NCBI GenBank assembly: GCA_030673265.1
Contig: DAOVJK010000061.1
Coordinates: forward strand, 1 to 12,493
DNA: 12,493 nt
Direction: 5' to 3'
From: Pseudomonadota bacterium
Lineage (GTDB): Bacteria; Desulfobacterota; Desulfobulbia; Desulfobulbales; JAGXFP01
Shown here: positions 7,085 to 12,493 of the stretch, piece by piece
Position numbering within the stretch: position 1 is the stretch's first letter
Layout: the number at the start of each line of letters is the position of its first letter
The notes under the pieces: generated by a model
Seen by the model: only the letters and a program-made list of their open reading frames with translations
Database searches by the model: none
Told to the model about the DNA's origin: nothing
Translations under genes and position numbers: made by a program

Positions 7085-8134
7085 TTAAGACTCAGCCGGA
7101 GCGTCCCCTTCTGCCGCCGGTGCTTCCTCTTTCGGTGGCAGCTCTTTATCTACAGGAAGACCTGCTTCTACCATGAATTCACGGAAATCATCTTCATAAC
7201 CCGCATAGGAGTGGGGCTTGATGGAAGGATCGTTCCACGGATTTATATGGCGAACCATCCGGCTGTTATTTGCCATGTTCCTGGTCGGGCTCAGGAAAAC
7301 ACCACCAGCGTGCATCAACTTGCTGAACGGGAAGTAAGCCAGGAGAACTGTGATCAAAAACAGGTGAACAAAGAAAATACCAGTGACGGATTCGGCAATA
7401 AAGGGGTTGAAAGTCACCAGACCATGGGTCAGCATCTTAATGCTGACCACATCAACCCTAAGCACGTAACGCATCAGGATGCCGGTGGTGCCGATGCCCA
7501 GGAGGAGAAACAACGGGAAATAATCAGCGACCAGGGATATGTAGCGGATATTCGGCAAAACCAGCCGCCGCAACAAAAGAAAAGTCACCGCGGCCATAAA
7601 GACCAGATCGGTCTGGTAGAGGACCGGGGCGCCAACCTGCATAAAACCGTCACCGAACTCCAGGGCATGAACAAAGGCCGGGATCGGATCGGTGAACAAG
7701 CGCAGATGCCGCAGGGCTACGGTCAGGAAGGAGTAATGGAACAAAATCCCGAACAGCCAGAGAAACTTGCTGGAGCCGTAGGCCAATTTGGGGCCCTCAT
7801 GGACTTCCGCCTGGGTATTCCGAAAAAGAGACCGGAACAGAAAGACCTCCAGCAACATACGGCCGATCACGCCGAGGGTTGTGGAGGGGCAGTCCAGTTT
7901 GTTCTGCTTGATCCAGGGCAGTGAGTTCGCCTGACCGCCGGTCGTCGGAATCCTGAACGGCACCGGCGATTTGGCCCAATCCATCACCTTCGCAATAAAA
8001 AAGATGATGAAAATGGCAAAGGCCAGGTACGGCAATACCACTCCGAACAATGTCCGGCCACCGGGCAATGCCGCGCCCACATAAGCAACCAGCATCAGCG
8101 CCAGGACAATTCCTAATGCTTGTAAGACTTTCAT
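7085..8134 (-). CDS. dsrM: DsrM, NarI-like membrane cytochrome b
   Basis: This 349-residue membrane protein is related to the NarI/HdrE cytochrome b family. It is thought to oxidise menaquinol and pass electrons through two b hemes to DsrK. Hydrophobic segments run at about 5-25, 34-52, 125-142, 175-195, 205-225 and 250-270. Candidate heme-ligand histidines within or near them are H133, H143, H237 and H257. A soluble tail after residue 285 ends in a proline-, glutamate- and alanine-rich stretch. The ATG at 8134 has a GAGGT ribosome site about 8 bases upstream. It is preceded by the RsbRD_N-like gene with a 40-base gap and followed by dsrK after 35 bases, so the set reads as one operon. Confidence 0.94.
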   Translation of the reverse strand: MKVLQALGIVLALMLVAYVGAALPGGRTLFGVVLPYLAFAIFIIFFIAKVMDWAKSPVPFRIPTTGGQANSLPWIKQNKLDCPSTTLGVIGRMLLEVFLFRSLFRNTQAEVHEGPKLAYGSSKFLWLFGILFHYSFLTVALRHLRLFTDPIPAFVHALEFGDGFMQVGAPVLYQTDLVFMAAVTFLLLRRLVLPNIRYISLVADYFPLFLLLGIGTTGILMRYVLRVDVVSIKMLTHGLVTFNPFIAESVTGIFFVHLFLITVLLAYFPFSKLMHAGGVFLSPTRNMANNSRMVRHINPWNDPSIKPHSYAGYEDDFREFMVEAGLPVDKELPPKEEAPAAEGDAPAES

Positions 8135-8174
8135 CTACTGTTACCTCGCATCTAGTTGATTTGGTTATAACTAC

Positions 8175-8795
8175 CTAATCATTTCCCGCTTTCTTATTCG
8201 CCAAATCCTCCCGCAACATAGCGGAAGGACACTTCATATTATCAGTCAGGGCATTTCTACCGCTCTGCAACTCCCGAATCCTCACCTGGAAAAGTCTCTC
8301 GCGACTCGCCATGTAAAGGTCAAAGGCCTGCAGGGCCAACCGGTCAACCCGGGCCGTAAAATCCGGCCACTCGTCATCAAGCTCCGGCGACCACTCCTTA
8401 CGGCATTCATCCCTGATAATATCCTTAAGGGTAAAAATGAAAGCCAGGGACTCGGCCGGCGTATCTTCTGCCTGGACCGCCCGTACTTTCATCAATTGCT
8501 CAAGGGTCGCCGTGACGTCCCCCGGTTCCTCGCTCCGCAAGTTGCGATACAGAACAGTCAAACCCTCGGAAAAATTATGCCCCAGAGGATTAGCAAAACG
8601 ATCATTCTGTTTTTCCAGAAACCTAACTGCGTCAGCCGGGAAGGCCGAGAGGACATGCTTTAGCCAGCGCTTGATAATGGCCGTTTCTTTTTCAACTAAT
8701 AATGGCAGTATTTTCAATATATGACTCAATAAGGAGAAAAAGAATAAAGCAGGGACTCCCCCGCAGAAACAAACCGAATATGAATGACTATTCAC
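8175..8795 (-). CDS. RsbRD_N-like cytoplasmic protein leading the dsr operon
   Basis: Up to 206 residues, mostly helical and charged from about residue 30 on. The pattern LLVEKETAIIKRWLKHVLSAFP followed by NPLGHNFSEGLTVLYRNL (two stretches, written here as KRWLKHVL and NPLGHNFSEGL cores) resembles the RsbRD_N domain, a globin-like sensory or scaffold fold found at the N-terminus of RsbR-type stressosome proteins. No STAS domain or membrane segment follows, so this is a stand-alone module. The C-terminus contains a single cysteine in MKCPSAM. Its function is unknown. Its place 40 bases before dsrM suggests a partner or regulator of the complex. The start is uncertain: the GTG at 8795 has no ribosome site, and the first 22-26 residues are atypical for the domain. 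TTG codons at 8729 or 8717 would give a more usual N-terminus but also lack one. Confidence 0.72.
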   Translation of the reverse strand: MNSHSYSVCFCGGVPALFFFSLLSHILKILPLLVEKETAIIKRWLKHVLSAFPADAVRFLEKQNDRFANPLGHNFSEGLTVLYRNLRSEEPGDVTATLEQLMKVRAVQAEDTPAESLAFIFTLKDIIRDECRKEWSPELDDEWPDFTARVDRLALQAFDLYMASRERLFQVRIRELQSGRNALTDNMKCPSAMLREDLANKKAGND

Positions 8796-8900
8796 TCAAT
8801 AGCAGAAAGACCTATCATGTTTACAATCTTTTTTCAACAAGAAAAGTGGTCGCGAAACCAATGCATTGTTACTGAAAAACGGCGCGCTGTGACCCCGCTG

Positions 8901-8946
8901 ATGGACCAAGTCCATGAAATACGGTACCGACACATGGTGGTACCAT
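8901..8946. promoter_or_regulatory. Clustered palindromes upstream of the dsr operon
   Basis: Three short perfect inverted repeats lie within 46 bases: ATGGAC-CAA-GTCCAT (8901-8915), GGTACC-N10-GGTACC (8923-8944) and ATGGT-GGT-ACCAT (8934-8946). A further CAATGCATTG palindrome sits at 8859-8868. They lie between the recD2 stop and the first gene of the dsr unit, so they could be operators or remnants of a mobile palindromic element. None is followed by a T-run, so a terminator role is unlikely. I could not identify a convincing -35/-10 pair here. Confidence 0.35.
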
Positions 8947-8974
8947 CCTCCTCATTAATCACCGCCCCCCACCA

Positions 8975-11176
8975 TTAATTAGCGACCCCCGCCAATAATC
9001 TTTGCCGCAGCCCGGAGTTTCGCTTCCGCACCCGGTTATTCGCGATCGCGATGGCAAGCGCTTTGCGGCTGCCAACCACGACAACCAACTTTCTGCCCCG
9101 GGTAATGCCGGTATAGAGAAGATTCCTCTGCAGTAACGGGTAGTGGACGGTGTGAATGGGCAGGATCACACAGGGGAATTCCGAGCCCTGGGACTTATGG
9201 ACCGTAACCGCATAGGCCAGTTGCAATTCATTGATCTCCGCCAGTTCATAGCTGACCGGCCTGCCGTCAACCGCCACGGTCACAAGCTGCTCATCATCAT
9301 CGATATCGGTTACAAAGCCCATATCGCCGTTAAAAACATCTTTCTCGTAATTATTACGGAGCTGCATAACCTTGTCGCCGCACCGAAATCGCTCCGGCCC
9401 AGTTACAAGCGCCCCACCGCCTGAACCATTGATGACCTCTTGCAAGCGGCGGTTGAGATTTTCGACCCCGATCAAGCCCTTGCGCATCGGGGTCAGCACC
9501 TGGATATCCCGCTTGCTGTCGAAACCATACTTGCCGGCCAACCGCCCCCCACAGAGGCTGAGCACCTCACTTTCGATTTCCTCGGGAGACTCCCTGGCAA
9601 TAAAATAGAAATCCTTATCGCCCTTATAGTCCGGCAGCAGATCAAAAGATTTGCCGCTATTGATCCGGGCAGCATTGATGCTGATCAAACTGCCCTCCTC
9701 CTGGCGAAATATTGTGGTGAGCCGCGCAGTTTTAAGCAGGCCGCAATCAACCAGATCGCGAAGAAAATTGCCGGGGCCGACCGAAGGCAGCTGATCAGCA
9801 TCGCCGACCAATAACAATGCCCCGCCAGCCGGAATTGCCCGCAGCAGGGCATTGGCCAGGACAATATCCAGCATCGACGCTTCATCGATAACCACCAGAT
9901 CCGCCGCCAGTGGTTTTTCACCATTATGACTGAAACCACCGGCAAAGGCGGAGAAGCCCAGGAGCCGATGGATGGTTGAGGCTCCCCGGCCGGTGGCCTC
10001 ACTCAATCGTTTGGCAGCTCTACCGGTCGGCGCCGCGAGGGCAATCCGCACCCCCTTTTCCTCCAGCATCAGGATCATGGCCTTCAGAATCGTGCTCTTG
10101 CCTGTCCCAGGGCCGCCGGTAAGGACCGCCAACCTGTTTTCCAGGGCGACCCCCAGGGCCTGCGCCTGCTCCGGCGCTAGTTCGAAGCCCATCGCCTTGC
10201 GGATTCGCCGCAACTCAGTCTCTGGATGCAGCTTGCCCCAGGGCGGCGAGCCCTCGGCAATGCGCAGCAAGGAGTTGGCCACGCCCCGCTCGGCATGGTA
10301 GAGATAGGCCAGATAGACCCGGTCCTCGCCAACCACGACTTTTTCTTCACGAACCAGCTCCGGCAGGCGGGCCTCAATTAACGATGTCGGCAGATCAAGA
10401 AGACTGCGGCCATGTTCAAAAAGTTCCTGCCGCTCCAGGTAACAATGACCACTGCTCACCGCCTCATTAAGCACAAAAAGCAGGCCGGCCTTGATCCGGC
10501 CCGGGTCATGGGTCGGCAACCCTACCGAGACGGCAATCCGGTCGGCAATTCGGAAACCTACCCCCCAGATATCTTCGGTCAACCGGTAGGGGGTCTCCCG
10601 GACAACCCGCAAAGCTTCCCGGCCATAGGTCTTATAGATCTTAACCGCGTATGAGGCGGGGATATCATGGCCCTGCAAAAAGACCATAATCTCCTGAACA
10701 TCCTTCTGTCCCTGCCAGACCTGCTTAATCCTTGCCACCAGCTTGCGACCCAGCCCAGCCACCTCTGCAAGGCGCTCAGGACTCTGGTCCAGAACGTCAA
10801 GGGTGGTCACCCCGAAATGGCTGACAATCTTAGCCGCATAGGCCGGGCCAACCCCTTTAATCAGGCCTGAACCCAAGTATTTTTCGATGCCTTTGATGGT
10901 ATTGGGTTTGATGACCTGATAACGATCGAATTTGAACTGCCTGCCGTGCCGGGGATCCAGCTGCCAGCGGCCTGAAAGCTCAAGGCTGGAACCGACCGCC
11001 GCATCGGACAGCACGCCGACGATGGTGACCAACTCATCATCATGATCGTTGGCCTGTAAGCGGCCAACTGTAAAGCCGGATTCATCGCTCTGGAAGGTTA
11101 TTCTTTCGAGAACTCCGGAAAGACGTGCGGAGGAACCGTTGATGGAGGGAGATTTGGGGTTGTCAGTTCTTTTCAT
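8975..11176 (-). CDS. recD2: RecD2-type ATP-dependent 5'-3' DNA helicase
   Basis: This superfamily 1B helicase acts in DNA repair and recombination without RecBC. Counting from the ATG at 11176 (733 residues), the N-terminal domain includes an OB-like region (about 25-95) and three helix-hairpin-helix-like stretches near 115, 146 and 213. The motor follows: Walker A GGPGTGKS at 354-361, Walker B VIDEAS near 429-434, motif III GDADQLPSVG near 468, motif IV region TTIFRQEEGS, and motif V/VI around VHKSQGSEF (659-667) and YTGITRGRK. All ATPase motifs look intact and the length is usual for RecD2. A GTG at 11191 would add five residues. Neither start has a clear ribosome site, so I preferred the ATG. 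The upstream RHH gene, on the same strand, ends about 75 bases away and may be co-transcribed. Confidence 0.93.
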   Translation of the reverse strand: MKRTDNPKSPSINGSSARLSGVLERITFQSDESGFTVGRLQANDHDDELVTIVGVLSDAAVGSSLELSGRWQLDPRHGRQFKFDRYQVIKPNTIKGIEKYLGSGLIKGVGPAYAAKIVSHFGVTTLDVLDQSPERLAEVAGLGRKLVARIKQVWQGQKDVQEIMVFLQGHDIPASYAVKIYKTYGREALRVVRETPYRLTEDIWGVGFRIADRIAVSVGLPTHDPGRIKAGLLFVLNEAVSSGHCYLERQELFEHGRSLLDLPTSLIEARLPELVREEKVVVGEDRVYLAYLYHAERGVANSLLRIAEGSPPWGKLHPETELRRIRKAMGFELAPEQAQALGVALENRLAVLTGGPGTGKSTILKAMILMLEEKGVRIALAAPTGRAAKRLSEATGRGASTIHRLLGFSAFAGGFSHNGEKPLAADLVVIDEASMLDIVLANALLRAIPAGGALLLVGDADQLPSVGPGNFLRDLVDCGLLKTARLTTIFRQEEGSLISINAARINSGKSFDLLPDYKGDKDFYFIARESPEEIESEVLSLCGGRLAGKYGFDSKRDIQVLTPMRKGLIGVENLNRRLQEVINGSGGGALVTGPERFRCGDKVMQLRNNYEKDVFNGDMGFVTDIDDDEQLVTVAVDGRPVSYELAEINELQLAYAVTVHKSQGSEFPCVILPIHTVHYPLLQRNLLYTGITRGRKLVVVVGSRKALAIAIANNRVRKRNSGLRQRLLAGVAN

Positions 11177-11200
11177 GCCAAACAACACCACAGTAAAATT

Positions 11201-11218
11201 TCCGGTATCAGCACCGGA
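11201..11218 (-). promoter_or_regulatory. Small hairpin just upstream of recD2
   Basis: A perfect 6-bp stem, TCCGGT paired with ACCGGA around a six-base loop, lies between the RHH gene and recD2, about 25 bases before the preferred recD2 ATG. On the minus strand it is followed by AATTTT. It could weakly attenuate transcription or fold near the recD2 start. The stem is short and the T-run is poor, so a terminator is not claimed. Confidence 0.3.
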
Positions 11219-11250
11219 CTGCCATGATCAGGATGTCACTGAAGAGATTT

Positions 11251-11442
11251 TCAGCAACCGTGTTTTGTCAGAAAATCACGAACCATCTCATCCATGATAT
11301 CAAGCTGATTTTTACCCGTCTCATTGATCAGGATCCAGGTGCAGCGCTGGTAGGCCCGGTGCAGGTCGTCTGGGACCTTGATGGTCAGCGAGGTCAACTC
11401 CTCTGCATTATCACCGCCAACGGAGTTATCCTGCTCTTGCAT
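11251..11442 (-). CDS. Small ribbon-helix-helix-like protein
   Basis: A 63-residue protein. An acidic, probably disordered N-terminus (1-15) precedes SLTIKVP, a typical RHH DNA-contacting beta strand at about 18-24. A first helix follows from PDDLHRAYQRC, then a turn containing ETGKNQ, and a second helix to the end (LDIMDEMVRDFL). This arrangement fits CopG/Arc/ParG-like dimeric repressors, which are often autoregulatory or act as antitoxins. No toxin gene is adjacent. The next gene on the same strand is recD2, so a regulatory or accessory role there is possible. The ATG at 11442 has a modest GGTGA ribosome site 4 bases upstream. The gene is small, but the RHH pattern supports it as real. Confidence 0.68.
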   Translation of the reverse strand: MQEQDNSVGGDNAEELTSLTIKVPDDLHRAYQRCTWILINETGKNQLDIMDEMVRDFLTKHGC

Positions 11443-11457
11443 ATTGTCACCAATAGT

Positions 11458-11472
11458 ACAGCCCTTAGCTGT
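11458..11472. promoter_or_regulatory. Inverted repeat, possible operator of the RHH gene
   Basis: ACAGC-CCTTA-GCTGT is a perfect 5-bp inverted repeat with a 5-base centre. It ends 16 bases before the ATG of the RHH-like gene. RHH repressors commonly bind short inverted repeats in their own promoters, so this is a natural candidate operator. Size and position are the only evidence. Confidence 0.3.
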
Positions 11473-11549
11473 TTATCATTTTGGATATAGAAACCATCTA
11501 ATGCCGAACGCTGCAAAGTGTCGTAAAGACAGTAAAATATGGCATGGTG

Positions 11550-11694
11550 TCAAATTGACGTCAAACATCGAACGTCCAACGTTGAACATCGAATAAGGAG
11601 GCCGCTTCGCTTTATCTGATTATCGCAAGCACCACATTCAAAATTCGATGTTAAATGTTCGATGTTCGCCGTTCATCTTTTTATGTCACTTTGA
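11550..11694. repeat. Inverted-repeat element made of degenerate heptads
   Basis: Two arms face each other around a 48-base spacer (11595-11642). The left arm at 11564-11594 consists of four 7-base units of the AACATCG type plus AAT. The right arm at 11643-11673, read on the other strand, has the same structure. The arms match at 25 of 31 positions. Outside them, 14-base ends (TCAAATTGACGTCA at 11550-11563, and 11681-11694 reversed) match at 11 of 14 positions, giving a roughly 145-bp element with terminal inverted repeats. The right side holds about one extra, degenerate unit. No reading frame is apparent inside. It lies between the hisA stop and the RHH gene promoter and may be a MITE- or REP-like element or a structured terminator. 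Confidence 0.7.
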
Positions 11695-11779
11695 AAATAG
11701 AGGCCGGAGCCCCAGGTTAGTACTGCTGAATAGTTACAAAAACTCTTAAGTTCATGATCTTGAATTACCGCTCAACCCA

Positions 11780-12493
11780 TCAACCTTCACGGCAAAAGGC
11801 CACTGCTTCATCATAGGCTATACCACTGCCACCGAAGATATCCAGGGCGCTGCCCACCGTAACATCAAGCTTATCACGACCCAACTCGCGGACCAAGCGG
11901 AGATCATCGAGGTCCTTAACACCACCGGCATAGGTGGTGGGGATGGTCACCCAATCCGCCAGATCGCCAAGCAGATCCCGGGCCACCCCTTCACATCTAC
12001 CCTCAACATCTGCCGCATGGATCAGAAACTCACTGCAAAACCCGGCAAAAAAAGCCAGGGTATCCTTGGAGATCTCGACCTCTGTGAACTTCTGCCACCG
12101 GTCGGTAACCACATAATAACGCCCATCCCGCAGCCGGCAACTAAGATCTATCACCAGTTTATCGGCTCCGACCAGCTCTACCAGCTCGCGTAAGCGATCT
12201 TCATAAACCAGCCCATCCTTGAAAACATAGGAGGTAACGATGACGGCCGCCGCCCCGTTTTCGAGCCAATAGGGGGCGTTGGCCGCCGTAATGCCACCAC
12301 CGATCTGCATGCCACCGGGCCAGGCCGCCAGAGCCCCCAGGGCGGCTTGCTCGTTGCCGGGACCAAGCATGATGATATGGCCTCCGGTCAATTTGTCACG
12401 CCGATACATCTCCGCGTAATAAGAGGATGGCTTATCAGAGGCAAAATTGGTCTGTAGGCTGTCGCTGTCCTGGTCGGATAAGGTCGAACCGAC
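11780..12493 (-). CDS. hisA: HisA, eukaryotic (HIS6)-type, 5' end beyond the window
   Basis: This is phosphoribosylformimino-5-aminoimidazole carboxamide ribotide isomerase, the fourth step of histidine synthesis, with a cytoplasmic (beta-alpha)8 barrel. The reading frame continues without a stop from 11780 to the window edge at 12493, giving 237 visible residues. About 20-25 N-terminal residues, including the first catalytic aspartate region, are missing. The visible start VGSTLSDQD, then KPSSYYAEMYRRD and LTGGHIIMLGPGN, then QIGGGI, IDLSCR, FLIHAADVEG, TYAGGVKDLDDL and GSALDIFGG match the HIS6 type of fungi and plants rather than usual bacterial HisA. An internal ATG at 12409 is not the true start, because the family sequence continues upstream of it. 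The gene stands apart from other his genes in this window. Confidence 0.93.
   Translation of the reverse strand, partial: VGSTLSDQDSDSLQTNFASDKPSSYYAEMYRRDKLTGGHIIMLGPGNEQAALGALAAWPGGMQIGGGITAANAPYWLENGAAAVIVTSYVFKDGLVYEDRLRELVELVGADKLVIDLSCRLRDGRYYVVTDRWQKFTEVEISKDTLAFFAGFCSEFLIHAADVEGRCEGVARDLLGDLADWVTIPTTYAGGVKDLDDLRLVRELGRDKLDVTVGSALDIFGGSGIAYDEAVAFCREG

Larger units (their letters stand above)
11443..11779. other. Gene-free stretch between hisA and the RHH gene
   Basis: These 337 bases hold the small inverted repeat near the RHH gene and the heptad inverted element. Between the hisA stop and the element is an AT-rich near-palindrome (AAGATCATGAACTT on the minus strand) with a weak hairpin and T-run that could end hisA transcription. 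I see no coding region. Confidence 0.55.

Noticed and set aside
6174..7088. Plus-strand 304-codon open frame
   Set aside because: It is fully antisense to dsrK, whose cysteine motifs are intact, and its product has no domain pattern.
8796..8860. TTGTTG/TTGAAA boxes as a dsr promoter
   Set aside because: No -10 box with acceptable match lies at 16-18 bases, and no sigma-54 GG/GC pair was found.
11224..11596. Plus-strand frames opposite the RHH gene and running into the heptad element
   Set aside because: No ribosome site or domain is visible, and part of the translation is simply the repeat being read through.
11564..11673. Heptad array as a CRISPR
   Set aside because: Units are seven bases with no spacers, and the two arrays face each other; this is not a repeat-spacer structure.
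11534..11699. AAAATA at both sides as a target-site duplication
   Set aside because: The left copy is ten bases away from the inverted-repeat end and the word is common in AT-rich DNA.

Overview
This window is bacterial, and every supported gene lies on the minus strand. It reads as a chromosomal segment of a dissimilatory sulfate- or sulfur-metabolising Desulfobacterota organism, most likely Desulfobulbales-like. The evidence is a complete dsrMKJOP cluster, a eukaryotic-type HisA and moderate GC. No dsrAB, dsrC, apr or sat gene is present here, so the lifestyle is inferred from DsrMKJOP alone.

In transcription order (right to left): (1) A 5'-truncated gene for eukaryotic (HIS6)-type HisA, 11780-12493. 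(2) A 337-base gene-free stretch, 11443-11779, with a compact element of about 145 bp built from degenerate 7-base repeats in inverted orientation, then a small inverted repeat just upstream of the next gene. (3) A 63-residue ribbon-helix-helix (RHH)-like protein, followed by the RecD2-type helicase gene recD2. (4) A 179-base intergenic region with several palindromes and an orphan strong Shine-Dalgarno sequence. (5) The dsr cluster, 2978-8795: an RsbRD_N-like cytoplasmic protein, then dsrM, dsrK, dsrJ, dsrO and dsrP with short gaps or overlaps, closed by a strong intrinsic terminator. (6) A 371-base spacer that may carry a decayed reading frame. (7) A 777-codon gene fusing a PLP-dependent cysteine synthase (CysK/CysM type) to a full-length cysteinyl-tRNA synthetase-like region. 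(8) tRNA-Arg(UCU) with an encoded CCA end and its own terminator. Bases 1-61 show nothing I can support.

Functionally, DsrMKJOP is a transmembrane redox complex that links the menaquinone pool and periplasm to cytoplasmic DsrC trisulfide reduction, the last step of sulfite reduction to sulfide. The next gene downstream makes cysteine from sulfide and may charge it onto tRNA-Cys in the same polypeptide. This places sulfide production, cysteine synthesis and a CysRS-like domain side by side, although a terminator separates the two units.

The most unusual item is the CysK-CysRS fusion. Its CysRS half keeps all four zinc ligands but has altered HIGH, KMSKS and glycine-triplet signatures. Next in interest are the RsbRD_N-like protein leading the dsr cluster and the heptad-repeat inverted element.
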